Positions 28,683 through 39,538 of a DNA stretch of 64,000 nt are shown here, piece after piece (within the stretch, counting starts at the first letter, position 1; every line of letters starts with the position of its first letter). This DNA is from Gilvimarinus algae (GTDB lineage Bacteria; Pseudomonadota; Gammaproteobacteria; Pseudomonadales; Cellvibrionaceae). The stretch spans positions 248,001-312,000 of the forward strand of contig NZ_JAULRT010000052.1 of NCBI RefSeq assembly GCF_030518215.1, in the 5' to 3' direction. The position numbers and the translations under genes are program-made. A model generated the notes under the pieces. The model saw only the letters and a program-made list of their open reading frames with translations. It ran no database searches and was not told the origin of the DNA.

Positions 28683-29520
28683 ACAACGGGTGGTAACGGC
28701 CCTGATTCTGGCCGCCGTCTTTCTCTCAGTTCTCTTTTTTCTGCCGGTTGCGCTGTTTTCCGCTTTTGTGGCAACCATTGTGCTCATCAGTGCCTGGGAG
28801 TGGGCGAACCTCAGTGGTTTTGAAAAAACCTACTCGCGCATTGCCTATGTACTGGCTCTGGCTGTGAGTATCGCTCTGGTGGCGGCCTACGTGGGGCTCC
28901 TACCCTTGGACGGCGCGGCCGGGGCGAGCCAGCAGCGTTATCAGAATGTTCTGATGGTGGGTTGCACTTGGTGGGCGTTGGCGCTTTTGTGGGTGCAGGG
29001 CTACCCCAGCAGCGCGCTGCTCTGGGGGCGCCGCGCCCTGCGTGCGCTTATGGGTTTTTTCGTCCTCGTGCCCACCTGGGCGGCGTTCAGCTATGTGCGC
29101 GCCCATGAGTTCGGGGCCTGGCTCGTGTTGCTGATTGTGTTGGTGGTCGCCAGTGCAGATATCGGAGGCTATTTCGTGGGTCGGCGCTTTGGCCGCCATA
29201 AGTTGGCTCCCAAGGTCAGCCCAGGTAAAACCTGGGAGGGCTTTGCCGGCGGTGTCTGCGCCAATCTGTTGCTTTCCGGGCTGCTATGGTTGCTGACCAA
29301 TAATACCCTGTTGGCGGTCATAGCGCTGGTGGTGCCGACCTCTCTGGTGTCGGTGCTCGGGGACTTGCTGGAAAGCATGCTCAAGCGCGAGCGCGGCATC
29401 AAAGACAGCAGCGCCTTGCTGCCGGGCCACGGCGGGGTGTTGGACCGTGTGGACAGTCTGACAGCTGCTGCGCCAGTGTTCGCACTGGCGCTGATTGCGC
29501 TTGATATTTCCTTTGGATAA
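28675..29520 (+). CDS. cdsA: Phosphatidate cytidylyltransferase
   Basis: 281 residues, multi-pass membrane enzyme making CDP-diacylglycerol from phosphatidate and CTP. The family signature is visible as [18 protein letters not shown] followed by VLDRVDS. The ATG at 28675 overlaps uppS and has GGGCGGGAG upstream. It is part of the envelope operon. Confidence 0.97.
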   Translation: MLRQRVVTALILAAVFLSVLFFLPVALFSAFVATIVLISAWEWANLSGFEKTYSRIAYVLALAVSIALVAAYVGLLPLDGAAGASQQRYQNVLMVGCTWWALALLWVQGYPSSALLWGRRALRALMGFFVLVPTWAAFSYVRAHEFGAWLVLLIVLVVASADIGGYFVGRRFGRHKLAPKVSPGKTWEGFAGGVCANLLLSGLLWLLTNNTLLAVIALVVPTSLVSVLGDLLESMLKRERGIKDSSALLPGHGGVLDRVDSLTAAAPVFALALIALDISFG

Positions 29521-29527
29521 TTCTCTC

Positions 29528-30727
29528 ATGCAGCGGGTGACGATTCTCGGCTCGACCGGCTCCATCGGTGTCAGTACGCTGGATGTGCTGAGCCGCCATC
29601 GGGATCGATTTGAGCTCTATGCGCTGAGCGCCAGCAGCCGCTGGGAGCCGCTCGCCGAGCAGTGCCTTGAGCACCAACCGCGCTACGCGGTGATGGTTGA
29701 TCAGGTGAGTGCGCAGAAGCTGCGCGAGCGTCTGGCCGAGGCTGGCTCAAAGGTTGAGGTCTTAAGTGGCAGTGAAGCGCTTTTGGAAGTGGCTGGTGGC
29801 ACCGAGGTGGATGTGGTGATGGCTGCCATTGTCGGCGCAGCGGGATTGCTGCCAACTTTTGCCGCGGTGGAGGCGGGCAAGCGGGTGTTGCTGGCGAACA
29901 AGGAGGTGCTGGTTATGGCTGGCGGCTTGTTTATGCAAACAGCACGGCGCGCGGGCGCCGGAATTCTGCCCATTGACAGTGAGCACAACGCCATTTTTCA
30001 GTGCCTGCCCCTGGCGGCTCCCCTGGCCGCGGGTCTGGATCTGACCGCTCTCGGCGTCCGCAAAATTATTCTTACAGCCTCGGGTGGTCCCTTTCGCAAC
30101 CATTCTTCCGAGTCCCTGGCGGATGTGACTCCGGCCGAGGCCTGTGCCCACCCCAATTGGAGTATGGGGCCGAAAATTTCAGTAGACTCCGCAAGTATGA
30201 TGAATAAGGGGCTGGAGTTTATCGAGGCCTGCTGGCTCTTCAACGCCCGACCCGATGAGCTTGAGGTGCTGATTCACCCGCAGAGCGTCATTCATTCGCT
30301 GGTGGAGTATGTAGATGGCTCGGTGCTCGCTCAGCTGGGCAACCCGGATATGCGAACGCCCATCGCCCACGCGCTCGGATTGCCTGAGCGGTTGCAGTCG
30401 GGGGTGGAGCGGCTGGACCTGGTCGCCAGTGCTCGCTTGGATTTTGAGGCGCCGGATCTGTCTCGCTTCCCCTGCTTGGCCTTGGCCATGCAGGCCGCAC
30501 AGCAGGGGCAGACGGCGCCGGCTGCGCTGAATGCCGCCAACGAAGAGGCCGTGGCGGCTTTTCTGGCGCAACAGCTGAGTTTTACCGATATCCCGCGGGT
30601 GATCTCCAAAGTCCTGGAGCGGGTAGACTTCACTGAACCGCGCGATTTAGCCGTTGTCCAACACGCCGACGCAGAGGCCAGGCGCGAAGCGCAGCGCCTT
30701 ATTGCCAGGCTCGGCTGCCGTACTTGA
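29528..30727 (+). CDS. dxr: 1-deoxy-D-xylulose 5-phosphate reductoisomerase
   Basis: 399 residues, committed step of the MEP isoprenoid pathway (also called ispC). The NADPH-binding [14 protein letters not shown] is at the N-terminus, DSEHNAIFQ carries the metal-binding Asp, and [13 protein letters not shown] forms the substrate site. It starts 7 bases after cdsA. It supplies isoprenoid precursors used by UppS upstream. Confidence 0.98.
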   Translation: MQRVTILGSTGSIGVSTLDVLSRHRDRFELYALSASSRWEPLAEQCLEHQPRYAVMVDQVSAQKLRERLAEAGSKVEVLSGSEALLEVAGGTEVDVVMAAIVGAAGLLPTFAAVEAGKRVLLANKEVLVMAGGLFMQTARRAGAGILPIDSEHNAIFQCLPLAAPLAAGLDLTALGVRKIILTASGGPFRNHSSESLADVTPAEACAHPNWSMGPKISVDSASMMNKGLEFIEACWLFNARPDELEVLIHPQSVIHSLVEYVDGSVLAQLGNPDMRTPIAHALGLPERLQSGVERLDLVASARLDFEAPDLSRFPCLALAMQAAQQGQTAPAALNAANEEAVAAFLAQQLSFTDIPRVISKVLERVDFTEPRDLAVVQHADAEARREAQRLIARLGCRT

Positions 30728-30734
30728 GGTACCT

Positions 30735-32090
30735 GTGAACATATTGCAAATGGTCTTTTGGTTTTTTGTGGCGATTCTCGTGCTGGTGACCGTGCACGAG
30801 TTTGGTCACTTCTATGTGGCCCGCCGCTGTGGTGTGAAGGTTCTGCGTTTCTCCATTGGCTTTGGCAAGGTGTTGACTAGCTGGCGGGACAAGCAGGGTA
30901 CGGAGTTTGCGCTCTCGGCCATCCCCCTCGGGGGCTATGTAAAAATGCTGGACGAGCGCGAGGGGACCGTGGCGGAGGACGAGCTGGACCGGGCGTTTAA
31001 TCGCAAGAGCGTCGGCAAGCGGATCGCCGTGGTACTTGCGGGGCCCCTCGCCAACCTGATTCTGGCGGTGTTGATTTTCTGGTTGCTGTTTGCCGTGAGT
31101 GGCGAGCGGGGGCTGGCCCCCATTATAGGTAAGGTAGAGCCGGGCTCGGTGGCCGCGGCTGCCAACCTTGAGCCGCGCCAGGAAATTCTTGCCGTCGACG
31201 GCGTGAGCACGCCCTCCTGGCAGGCAGTGCAGAAGCAATTGTTGCGACGCCTGGGTGAGAGTGGCCCGCTCACCTTTACCGTAAGCTACCCGAATTCGAG
31301 CCTGCGTTACCAGTCTGAGGTTGAGCTCGACGGCTGGCTGCGCGGCGTGGGCGATCCCGACCCGTTGCAGGGGCTGGGCGTCAGACCTTATATTCCGGAG
31401 TTGCCGCCCATCGCCGGTGAGGTTGTGGCCGGCAGCCCGGCAGAGCGCGCCGGGCTACAGTCTGGCGATGTGATTGTCGAGGCCGATGGTCAGCCGATTA
31501 GCAGCGCTCAGCAATGGATTGATTACGTGAAACCGCGACCTGGGACCAGCATTAACCTGGTGGTGGAGCGCGGAGGCGAGCGCCGCGAGCTTGCCATTAC
31601 CCCGGAGCGAATCCTCGGTGAGGACGAGCCCTTTGGCCGGGTGGGTATGGGTTTCGCCGCCTATGAGTGGCCCGAAGAGCTGATACGCCAGTGGAGTTAT
31701 TCCCCGGTTTCGGGGTTTGTCGCGGCTGTGGACCGCACATGGGAAACTTCTGCCTTTGTTCTGTTGTCAGTTAAGAAGCTGATTTTTGGGGAAATTTCCA
31801 CAAAGAACTTGAGCGGAGCCATCACCATTGCTAAGGTTGCGGGTTCTGAAGCCGAGAACGGCTGGCGCAGCTTTTTGCGGTTTCTGGCGGCGCTAAGTGT
31901 GATGCTGGGGGTCTTTAATCTACTGCCCATCCCCGTGCTGGATGGTGGTCATTTAATGTACTACCTCGCCGAGTTGGTCAAGGGCAAGCCGGTATCAGAA
32001 AAAGTGCAGGTGGTGGGCTACCAGCTTGGATTGATGATGGTGGTAGGCCTGACGGTACTGGCACTCTACAACGACATCATGAGGCTCTAA
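30735..32090 (+). CDS. rseP: Site-2 protease RseP
   Basis: 451 residues, inner-membrane zinc protease that releases sigma-E by cutting RseA. HEFGH in the first helix (about residue 21) is the zinc motif, two PDZ domains lie about 110-310, and NLLPIPVLDGGHL holds the third ligand. The start is a GTG preceded by GAGGT; upstream in-frame codons lie in dxr. It is placed directly before bamA, linking stress sensing with outer-membrane assembly. Confidence 0.97.
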   Translation: MNILQMVFWFFVAILVLVTVHEFGHFYVARRCGVKVLRFSIGFGKVLTSWRDKQGTEFALSAIPLGGYVKMLDEREGTVAEDELDRAFNRKSVGKRIAVVLAGPLANLILAVLIFWLLFAVSGERGLAPIIGKVEPGSVAAAANLEPRQEILAVDGVSTPSWQAVQKQLLRRLGESGPLTFTVSYPNSSLRYQSEVELDGWLRGVGDPDPLQGLGVRPYIPELPPIAGEVVAGSPAERAGLQSGDVIVEADGQPISSAQQWIDYVKPRPGTSINLVVERGGERRELAITPERILGEDEPFGRVGMGFAAYEWPEELIRQWSYSPVSGFVAAVDRTWETSAFVLLSVKKLIFGEISTKNLSGAITIAKVAGSEAENGWRSFLRFLAALSVMLGVFNLLPIPVLDGGHLMYYLAELVKGKPVSEKVQVVGYQLGLMMVVGLTVLALYNDIMRL

Positions 32091-32183
32091 CCCTGAAGGA
32101 AAAGCAGCGCTGCCAGGAGGACCTGGTGGCAGGTGGGCGTTGTGTTTGTGCAAACTCGATAATCCAAAAATAGAACGAATTAT

Positions 32184-34847
32184 ATGATGCAAGTTTTCTC
32201 GCGACTGTTCGGCCTGGTTTTTGCCGTTTCTTTGTCTCTGGCCGTTCACGCGCAAACCTTCCGGGTCAATGACATCCGAGTAGAAGGCCTGCAACGGGTT
32301 TCCGCCGGTACTGTCTTCAGCGCTCTGCCGATTCGGGTGGGCGACACCCTGACCGATCTCGATATTCAAAAAGCCACTCGCGAATTGTTTAAAGTCGGCT
32401 TGTTCACCGATGTTTCCATTGGCCGCGATGGCGATGTGCTGGTGTTGATCATTAAAGAGCGTCCCGCCATTAACGAGATCGTTATTGAAGGCAATAAAGT
32501 CATCAAAACCGAGCAGTTGATGGAAAGTTTGACCGACAACGGTTTGTCCGAAGGTCAGATTTACCAGAGCGCCACGTTGAACATGATCAGCCAGGCGCTG
32601 GAGCGCGAATACATCGGCCAGGGGCGTTACGGGGCGTCGGTGGATATCGAGATTGAAGACTTGCCGCGCAACCAGGTCAAAGTGCTGGTGACCATCGATG
32701 AAGGTGAAACCGCCCGGATTAAAAAAATCAATATTGTCGGTAACAAGGCTTTTGACAACGAAGAGCTGCTTGATCTGTTTGAGCTGCAGACCACTGGCTG
32801 GTTCTCCTGGATCACTGGCGATGACAAATACAACCGCGAAAAACTGACAGGCGATATCGAGCGCGTCGAATCCTACTACCTCGACCGGGGTTATCTGGCG
32901 TTCAGTCTTGATTCTACCCAGGTATCTCTGAGCCCGGACAAATCCAAGGTCTTTATCACCTTGAACGTCACGGAAGGCGACGTTTATACCGTCAGCGAGG
33001 TGAGCCTCGCCGGTGATCCGGCCATTGATGAGCGCTTTATTCGCCGTCTGATTTTGATGCGCGAGGGGCAGACCTTCTCGCAAACACTGATGACCACTTC
33101 CTCGGAATACATCACCAACCGGCTGGGTAACGAAGGTTATACCTTTGCTGAGGTCGAGGGCATCCCCGAGCGCGACGACGAAGACAAAACGGTTAAAGTG
33201 ACCTTCTTTATCGATCCGAAAAAACGGGCTTACGTCCGGCGCATCAATTTCCGCGGCAACACCAGTACCAAGGACAATGTCTTGCGCCGGGAGATGCGGC
33301 AGATGGAAGGTGGTGCGGCATCCACCGCGCAAATCGAGCACTCCAAGGTGCGTTTGGAGCGTTTGGGTTTCTTTAAGGAAGTCACCGTAGACACCGTTGA
33401 AGTGCCAGGCGTGGCCGACCAAGTTGACGTGGACTTTACCGTGGAAGAGCAGCCCTCAGGCAGTATGGGCCTGCAGGTCGGCTATGCCGAATACTCGGGT
33501 CTGCTGCTGTCGGGCAATATCCAGCAGAACAACTGGTTTGGTACCGGTAAGCAGGTGGGCATCTCTGCCAGCCATTCGCGCTATCAAACCGCCTACAACT
33601 TTACCTATAACGACCCGTATTTTACCCCCGATGGCGTGAGCCGGGGCTTTAGCGTCTATTACCAAAGCAGTGACTATGCTCGTATCAACGTTGCCGGTTA
33701 CAGTACGGATATCTTTGGCGGTAACGTGAGTTTTGGCTACCCCATTTCGGACGTGGAGCGCCTGAGCTTTGATGTAGGCTTTCGCAACCTCGAGGTCAAA
33801 CCGAGCCAGTATTCGGTGCGCGAAATCATCAATACGCCGCTGTATCCGGCCAACGCGGGTTATATCACTCAGAGCGAGTACCTCGAGATTCGGGAGCAGG
33901 ATGCTACAGGGAACGACTATCCTACCGTGCCCTATGATCCCTCGCCGATTCCGAGTCTGGAAAATGACGTAAACGGTATTCGTGGTGAGCCCGGCTTTCT
34001 CGATGTGCACGGCACTGAGTTTCATGATTTTGTCGCCAATGCCGCCTGGGCCAAGTCCACGCTCAACCGCGGTATTCTCGCTACCCGCGGCGCCTCTCAG
34101 CGCTTGGGGGTAGAGGTGGCGCTGCCAGGTGGGGATCTGGAGTACTACAAGCTGACCTACGATGCGCAAATTTTCCAGCCGCTGACTCGCCACTTGACCC
34201 TGCGCCTGCGAACCAGCCTGGGTTGGGCCGACTCCTACGGTAAAACCGAAGAGCTGCCCTTTTTCGAGCACTACTACGCCGGTGGCTTTGGCTCGGTGCG
34301 CGGTTTTGAGCGCAACAGCCTCGGCCCCCGTGGTACTTACCCCGAGGGAGCCTTCCGTCCAGCGCTTATCTGGGATGACCTCGATGGCGATGGGGAAAAA
34401 GATGAAGGCGAGCAATCTGCCCCCTATGGCATCCTGTGCGAAGATCCAGAGCTCGGCGGTTACAACCCCTTTCAGGTGAGCTGTCGCCCCGGCGAGCTGA
34501 TGACCACTCTGCAACAGCAGGTGACTGACCAGAGCCGCTCGTTCGGCGGCAATTTCCTGGTGGAAACCAGCATGGAAGTCATCTTCCCGCTGCCCTTTAT
34601 TGAAGATCAGCGCTCCTTCCAGGCGGCATTTTTCATCGATGCGGGTAATGTTTTCGATACAAGCTGTAGTTCTACCCAAGTTAACTGTTATGATTTCGCC
34701 CTCGATCGTATGAGCATCGCGGCCGGACTGGGTTTGACGTGGATTTCCACCTTCGGGCCCATGACCTTCTCCGTTTCCGAGGCCTTACAGAAAAACGAGT
34801 TTGATGACGAGAAGGGCTTCAACTTCTCTCTGGGCCGTACCTTTTAA
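32184..34847 (+). CDS. bamA: Outer membrane assembly factor BamA
   Basis: 887 residues, longer than the roughly 810 of E. coli. A signal peptide ends near HAQ, five POTRA domains span about 25-425 and a 16-stranded barrel follows. The loop-6 signature GGFGSVRGFERN is near residue 700. Shortly after it is an insertion containing a 12-residue EF-hand-type loop (Asp732, Asp734, Asp736, Glu743) and Cys pairs in CEDPELGGYNPFQVSC and CSSTQVNC. The C-terminus ends NFSLGRTF with the terminal Phe. It inserts outer-membrane proteins with other Bam subunits and Skp. Confidence 0.98.
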   Translation: MMQVFSRLFGLVFAVSLSLAVHAQTFRVNDIRVEGLQRVSAGTVFSALPIRVGDTLTDLDIQKATRELFKVGLFTDVSIGRDGDVLVLIIKERPAINEIVIEGNKVIKTEQLMESLTDNGLSEGQIYQSATLNMISQALEREYIGQGRYGASVDIEIEDLPRNQVKVLVTIDEGETARIKKINIVGNKAFDNEELLDLFELQTTGWFSWITGDDKYNREKLTGDIERVESYYLDRGYLAFSLDSTQVSLSPDKSKVFITLNVTEGDVYTVSEVSLAGDPAIDERFIRRLILMREGQTFSQTLMTTSSEYITNRLGNEGYTFAEVEGIPERDDEDKTVKVTFFIDPKKRAYVRRINFRGNTSTKDNVLRREMRQMEGGAASTAQIEHSKVRLERLGFFKEVTVDTVEVPGVADQVDVDFTVEEQPSGSMGLQVGYAEYSGLLLSGNIQQNNWFGTGKQVGISASHSRYQTAYNFTYNDPYFTPDGVSRGFSVYYQSSDYARINVAGYSTDIFGGNVSFGYPISDVERLSFDVGFRNLEVKPSQYSVREIINTPLYPANAGYITQSEYLEIREQDATGNDYPTVPYDPSPIPSLENDVNGIRGEPGFLDVHGTEFHDFVANAAWAKSTLNRGILATRGASQRLGVEVALPGGDLEYYKLTYDAQIFQPLTRHLTLRLRTSLGWADSYGKTEELPFFEHYYAGGFGSVRGFERNSLGPRGTYPEGAFRPALIWDDLDGDGEKDEGEQSAPYGILCEDPELGGYNPFQVSCRPGELMTTLQQQVTDQSRSFGGNFLVETSMEVIFPLPFIEDQRSFQAAFFIDAGNVFDTSCSSTQVNCYDFALDRMSIAAGLGLTWISTFGPMTFSVSEALQKNEFDDEKGFNFSLGRTF

Positions 34848-34901
34848 TTGGTTTCGGTTAGCCAGACGGTTTAATACACGATAATGAAAGAGGAATAGGT
34901 A

Positions 34902-35414
34902 GTGAATATTGTTAAGAAGATCCTGCTGGCCGCCACCTTTGCCGCTGTAAGTTCTGGAGCCATGGCTGCAGAGAAAATTGTTACTCTGGATATGCAGGCC
35001 GCTATGCTGGGCACTGACGTGGCCAAGAAAAGCGTTGAAGATCTGCAGAAAAACGCCGAATTTACCGCCTTGCGCGCCAAGGTAGAGAGCCTGGTCGCCG
35101 ACATCAAAGCCCTGCAGGAAACTGCCGAGAAAGACGGCATGACCTGGTCAGAGGACAAATTGGCTGAACACCGCAAGAAAATCGAATACTTGCGCGCCGA
35201 TTATGAGCTGGCGACCAAGAAAATGCAGGCCGAGCAGCAGCAGGTGCTGCAGCGTGTGCAACAGCAATTGACGCCCAAGGTTCGCCCGGTATTGGAAAAG
35301 CTGATTGAAGAGGAAAAAATTGGCATGATCATCAATGCTCAGTCAGTGTTCCACGCGGATGCGGATCACGATATTACCGCCAAGCTGATTGAGCGCTTGA
35401 ACAAAGCCAAGTAA
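34902..35414 (+). CDS. skp: OmpH/Skp family periplasmic chaperone
   Basis: 170 residues: a signal peptide ending AMAA, an N-terminal beta strand with KIVTLDMQAAM, then long helices rich in Lys, Glu and Gln that form the tentacles of the trimer. It keeps unfolded outer-membrane proteins soluble before BamA. GTG start with GAGGAATA upstream. Its position between bamA and lpxD is universal in gammaproteobacteria. Confidence 0.95.
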   Translation: MNIVKKILLAATFAAVSSGAMAAEKIVTLDMQAAMLGTDVAKKSVEDLQKNAEFTALRAKVESLVADIKALQETAEKDGMTWSEDKLAEHRKKIEYLRADYELATKKMQAEQQQVLQRVQQQLTPKVRPVLEKLIEEEKIGMIINAQSVFHADADHDITAKLIERLNKAK

Positions 35415-35434
35415 GCGACCTGTGGATAGAATGA

Positions 35435-36457
35435 GTGACTAGTATAACGCTCCGCGAACTGGCGGACTCTCTTGGTGCTCGACTTGAAGGCAATGCCGGT
35501 TTAACCATAACCGGCATTGCTGGTTTGGCGACTGCCAAAATCAGCGACATCAGCTTTCTCGCCAATAAGGCGTATGCCAAGCTGCTGGAGCAGACCCAGG
35601 CCGGGGCCGTGATTCTGCGCGAGACTGAAGCGCACCTGTTCTCGGGCAGCAAGCTGATCGTGGAAGACCCCTATCTGTGCTATGCCCGCTTGAGCCGGCA
35701 TTTTGATGCCTCTTACGATCATGTCTCCGGTATTCATCCAACTGCGGTGATTGATGGAAAAGCCGAGGTCGGACAAAACGTCAGTATCGGCCCCTATGTT
35801 GTTATTGGGCGTGGGGCGGTGATTGGCGATGAGGTCTCTATTGGCTCGGGCACCAGCATTGGCGAAGGCACAATCGTCGGTAATCGAACGCGGTTGGCGG
35901 CTAACGTCACTGTCTATCATGGCGTTTTTATCGGCGAGGATTGCGTGGTGCACAGTGCCACGGTGATCGGTGCTGATGGCTTTGGGTTTGCCCCCGACCG
36001 CGAAAACGGCGGTTGGTGCAAAATTCATCAACTCGGCGGGGTGCGTATTGGTAACCGGGTTGAAATTGGTGCGTCTACAGCGATTGATCGCGGGGCGCTG
36101 GAAGACACGGTGATCGAAGACGGCGTTATTATCGATAACCAGGTGCACATCGCCCACAACTGTCATATCGGCGAAAATACCGCCATTGCGGCCAACTGCG
36201 GCATTGCCGGTAGCACCCGGATCGGGCGCAACTGCACTATGGCGGGTGCCGTGGGCATTGTTGGCCACATTGAAATCACCGACAATGTTCATTTTACCGG
36301 TATGAGCATGGTCACCAAGTCGGTCAGTGAACCGGGCAGTTATTCCTCTGGCACCAGCGCCGTGCCCACCCGGGAGTGGCGCAAAAATGCGGTACGTTTT
36401 AACCAGCTGAACGATCTCGCGACGCGCCTGAAAGCGCTTGAAAGCAAACACAACTAA
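35435..36457 (+). CDS. lpxD: UDP-3-O-(3-hydroxyacyl)glucosamine N-acyltransferase
   Basis: 340 residues with an N-terminal uridine-binding domain and a left-handed beta-helix of hexapeptide repeats ([20 protein letters not shown]). It adds the second hydroxyacyl chain in lipid A synthesis; the catalytic His lies in the [12 protein letters not shown] segment. GTG start, as an ATG four bases earlier is out of frame. Followed by fabZ and lpxA. Confidence 0.98.
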   Translation: MTSITLRELADSLGARLEGNAGLTITGIAGLATAKISDISFLANKAYAKLLEQTQAGAVILRETEAHLFSGSKLIVEDPYLCYARLSRHFDASYDHVSGIHPTAVIDGKAEVGQNVSIGPYVVIGRGAVIGDEVSIGSGTSIGEGTIVGNRTRLAANVTVYHGVFIGEDCVVHSATVIGADGFGFAPDRENGGWCKIHQLGGVRIGNRVEIGASTAIDRGALEDTVIEDGVIIDNQVHIAHNCHIGENTAIAANCGIAGSTRIGRNCTMAGAVGIVGHIEITDNVHFTGMSMVTKSVSEPGSYSSGTSAVPTREWRKNAVRFNQLNDLATRLKALESKHN

Positions 36458-36469
36458 TCGATATCACAA

Positions 36470-36494
36470 TGCTCAGCAGCGATTACGCTGAGCA
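36470..36494 (+). repeat. Hairpin in the fabZ leader
   Basis: TGCTCAGC (36470-36477) and GCTGAGCA (36487-36494) make a perfect 8-bp stem with a 9-base loop, 41 bases before fabZ. It sits where an upstream ATG (36469) would be, arguing against that start. A role in mRNA processing or translation of fabZ is possible. Confidence 0.45.
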
Positions 36495-36534
36495 CTATAA
36501 CAGCGCACATGGCGCAAAAAAGGCCACAAAGCAA

Positions 36535-36972
36535 ATGATGGACGTAAACGAAATTAGGCAATACCTTCCGCACCGTTACCCGTTTCTGTTGGTGGACAGA
36601 GTGGTAGAACTGGTCGAGGGAGAATCGATTGTTGCCTACAAGAATATATCGGTGAACGAGGACGTCTTTAACGGTCACTTCCCCGACTTCCCGGTATTCC
36701 CCGGTGTGTTAATTCTTGAAGCGCTGGCGCAGGCGTCGGGCATCCTCGGTTTTAAAACCATGGATAAAAAGCCGCAGGATGGCTCAATTTACCTGTTTGC
36801 TGGGATAGATGACGTGCGTTTCAAGCGCCAGGTAATTCCGGGTGATCGCTTGCAGCTGGAGTCACAGGTGATTTCCTCCAAGCGTGGTATTTGGAAGTTT
36901 GCCTGTAAGGCGACAGTGGAAGGTGAGCTGGTTGCCTCGGCGACCATTCTCTGCGCTGATCGCAAGATATAA
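36535..36972 (+). CDS. fabZ: 3-hydroxyacyl-ACP dehydratase FabZ
   Basis: 145 residues from [20 protein letters not shown], the typical FabZ opening; an upstream in-frame ATG at 36469 would add 22 atypical residues. The hot-dog-fold active site [20 protein letters not shown] contains the catalytic His and Glu. It dehydrates hydroxyacyl-ACP in fatty acid elongation and competes with LpxA and LpxD for the same substrate, which explains the conserved gene order. Confidence 0.97.
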   Translation: MMDVNEIRQYLPHRYPFLLVDRVVELVEGESIVAYKNISVNEDVFNGHFPDFPVFPGVLILEALAQASGILGFKTMDKKPQDGSIYLFAGIDDVRFKRQVIPGDRLQLESQVISSKRGIWKFACKATVEGELVASATILCADRKI

Positions 36973-36996
36973 TCGATCCGGATAGGGGCCAGGCCT

Positions 36997-37767
36997 TTGA
37001 TTGATCCTCAAGCGATTGTTCACCCGGATGCCAAGGTGGCCGATGATGTCAGCATCGGCCCTTGGACGACAATCGGTCCCGATGTTGAAATCGGACCCGG
37101 ATGTGTTATTGCCTCTCATGTTGTCATAAAGGGTCCGACCGTTATCGGGGCCAACAATCAGATATATCAATTTTCGTCGGTGGGTGAAGATACGCCCGAT
37201 TTGAAATACAAGGGCGAACCCACACGCCTGGTGATTGGTGATAACAACATCATTCGCGAAGGGGTGACCATCCATCGCGGTACGGTACAGGACCGCTCCG
37301 AAACGACCATCGGTAGTCATAACCTGATCATGGCCTACGTGCATATTGGCCACGACAGCGTATTGGGTGATCACTGTATTTTGGTGAACAACGCCGCCTT
37401 GGCCGGTCACGTAGTGATTGGCGATTGGGCCATTCTCAGTGGCTTTACTCTGGTGCATCAGTTCTGCAGCATCGGCGCGCACAGCTTTACCGGTATGGGT
37501 AGCGCTGTCGGCAAGGACGTACCCGCTTTTGTTATGGTTAATGGGGCCCCGGCGGCGGCGAAAAGCATTAACTCCGAAGGTTTGCGCCGACGCGGCTACA
37601 CCAAAGATCAGGTGGCGGCCATTAATCGGGCTTTCAAGATCATTTATCGCCGGGGTTTGACGGTTGATGAAGCGCTTGCACAGCTGGCAGTACTGGCCGA
37701 AGAGCAGCCCGTTGTTAACCTGATGATCGATTCTCTAAAAAGCTCCAAGCGCGGCATTGTCCGCTGA
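36997..37767 (+). CDS. lpxA: UDP-N-acetylglucosamine O-acyltransferase
   Basis: 256 residues of hexapeptide-repeat beta-helix with a helical C-terminal domain. It performs the first step of lipid A synthesis; the catalytic His is in MAYVHIGHDSVLGDHC. It starts with TTG at 36997 (MIDPQAIVHPDAKV), since no ATG or GTG is available near the conserved N-terminus. The preceding AGGGGCC is a reasonable ribosome site. A TTG start suggests low translation. Confidence 0.97.
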   Translation: MIDPQAIVHPDAKVADDVSIGPWTTIGPDVEIGPGCVIASHVVIKGPTVIGANNQIYQFSSVGEDTPDLKYKGEPTRLVIGDNNIIREGVTIHRGTVQDRSETTIGSHNLIMAYVHIGHDSVLGDHCILVNNAALAGHVVIGDWAILSGFTLVHQFCSIGAHSFTGMGSAVGKDVPAFVMVNGAPAAAKSINSEGLRRRGYTKDQVAAINRAFKIIYRRGLTVDEALAQLAVLAEEQPVVNLMIDSLKSSKRGIVR

Positions 37768-37776
37768 CAACCGCTT

Positions 37777-38925
37777 ATGAGCCAGGTCATTCGTATAGGC
37801 ATAGTCGCTGGTGAAGCCTCCGGCGATATTCTCGGCGCCGGACTGATCCGGGCTTTGAAAAAGCGCTACGATCATATTGAATTTTCCGGGATTGGCGGCC
37901 CTCTCATGTTGGCTGAGGGCTTTCATTCGTTTTTTCCGCAAGATCGCCTGGCGGTGATGGGGCTTATAGAGCCTTTAAAGCGGCTTCCGGAACTGCTGCG
38001 CATACGGCGATTTCTGACCGAGCACTTTTCCGAGCAGCAGCCAGATGTCTTTATTGGCATAGACTCGCCTGATTTCAATCTGACCCTTGAAGAAAAGCTA
38101 AAAAAAGCTGGGGTAAAGACGGCACACTACGTCAGCCCGTCCATCTGGGCCTGGCGTCAGGGGCGAATAAAGAAAATTAAGCGCGCCGTGGGTGTAATGC
38201 TGAATATTTTGCCTTTCGAGACGGCTCTTTATGAGTCGCATCAAGTGGCCGCTATTTTTGTCGGCCACCCGCTGGCTGATGAGATACCTCTTGAGGTGGA
38301 TAAACTCGCCGCGCGGCAAGCGTTGGAACTGGAGACTCAGGCGCCGACGGTAGCGATTATGCCAGGCAGCCGGCACTCTGAAGTCGAGCGCCTGGGTCCC
38401 GTGTTTTTTGCAGCAGCTCGCCGGATGTTGGCGCAACGACCGGGTCTCAAATTTGTTGTGCCAGCCGCTAGTGGTCAGCGCTACCAACAAATCCATCAGC
38501 AGCTGGGCGCGTTTAGTGATCTGCCTGTTCGTTTAATCAGCGGGCGATCCCAGGATGTGATGGCCGCTGCCGATGTGGTGCTGCTCGCCTCTGGCACCAC
38601 GGCGCTTGAGGCGATGCTGTTGAAAAAACCTATGGTCGTCAGCTACAAGATGGCGTGGTTGTCGTTTCAAATTATGAAAGCTATGGCGCTGGTGCGTTTT
38701 GTCTCGCTGCCGAATTTGCTGAAAGACGAACTGATCGTGCCGGAGCTGTTACAGGGCGATGCCACTGAACAGGGTATTAGTGATGCGGTCCTCGAGTTCT
38801 TTGCCAAACCCGCAAAAGCCGAGGCCCTGAAGACTGTGTTCCTTGAGTTGCATGAACAATTGCGTTGCGGGGCGAATGAGCGGGCCGCCGATGGTTTGGT
38901 CGCCCTGATGGAGAACAGGCTATGA
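37777..38925 (+). CDS. lpxB: Lipid A disaccharide synthase
   Basis: 382 residues, GT-B-like glycosyltransferase of family 19. It joins UDP-diacylglucosamine and lipid [17 protein letters not shown] opens the protein, and [20 protein letters not shown] is the nucleotide-binding region. The stop overlaps the rnhB start by 4 bases. Confidence 0.98.
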   Translation: MSQVIRIGIVAGEASGDILGAGLIRALKKRYDHIEFSGIGGPLMLAEGFHSFFPQDRLAVMGLIEPLKRLPELLRIRRFLTEHFSEQQPDVFIGIDSPDFNLTLEEKLKKAGVKTAHYVSPSIWAWRQGRIKKIKRAVGVMLNILPFETALYESHQVAAIFVGHPLADEIPLEVDKLAARQALELETQAPTVAIMPGSRHSEVERLGPVFFAAARRMLAQRPGLKFVVPAASGQRYQQIHQQLGAFSDLPVRLISGRSQDVMAAADVVLLASGTTALEAMLLKKPMVVSYKMAWLSFQIMKAMALVRFVSLPNLLKDELIVPELLQGDATEQGISDAVLEFFAKPAKAEALKTVFLELHEQLRCGANERAADGLVALMENRL

Positions 38926-39530
38926 ACGAGCCTTTTGTCAGTGTCTACACCGGCAGCCTAATGGCAGGGGTGGACGAAGTGGGGCGGGGACCTTTGGCCG
39001 GCGATGTTGTTGCCGCTGCGGTTATTCTCGACCCTTTGCGCCCTGTTGACGGACTTGCTGATTCCAAAAAATTGACTGAAAAGCGCCGGGAAAGTCTCTT
39101 TGCCGAAATTTGCGATAAGGCGTTGAGCTATTGCATTGCCCGTGCGAGTGTCGCTGAAATAGATCGGATTAATATTCTGCAGGCCAGCTTGTTAGCAATG
39201 ACTCGCGCGGTCGATGGCCTGTCGGTCTCGCCCGAGCACGTGCTGGTCGATGGCAACAAAATACCCCGGTGGCGTTACGCCGCTGAGGCGGTTGTCAAGG
39301 GAGACAGTCGGGTGGCTGCGATCAGCGCCGCTTCAATTTTGGCCAAAGTTACCCGTGATCGGGAAATGGTTGATCTGGATTCGCAGTATCCGGGCTACGG
39401 TCTGGCGGGTCATAAAGGGTATCCGACCAAGTCGCACCTCGAAGCGCTGGCGCGCCTCGGTGCGAGCCCGGTGCATCGCACTTCTTTTGGCCCGGTAAAA
39501 CGCCAGCTTGAACAACTCGAGATCTTCTAG
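38922..39530 (+). CDS. rnhB: Ribonuclease HII
   Basis: 202 residues with the RNase HII motif [21 protein letters not shown] (Asp and Glu of the catalytic set) and [12 protein letters not shown]. It removes ribonucleotides from DNA. The ATGA overlap with lpxB shows translational coupling, and dnaE follows 8 bases later. Confidence 0.98.
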   Translation: MNEPFVSVYTGSLMAGVDEVGRGPLAGDVVAAAVILDPLRPVDGLADSKKLTEKRRESLFAEICDKALSYCIARASVAEIDRINILQASLLAMTRAVDGLSVSPEHVLVDGNKIPRWRYAAEAVVKGDSRVAAISAASILAKVTRDREMVDLDSQYPGYGLAGHKGYPTKSHLEALARLGASPVHRTSFGPVKRQLEQLEIF

Positions 39531-39538
39531 CAACGCTT

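Noticed and set aside
31995-33422. 475-codon leftward open frame opposite rseP and bamA
   Set aside because: It is antisense to two certain genes, has no recognisable domain or ribosome site, and is expected from codon bias in GC-rich DNA.
33456-34679. 407-codon leftward open frame opposite bamA
   Set aside because: Shadow of bamA with no domain.
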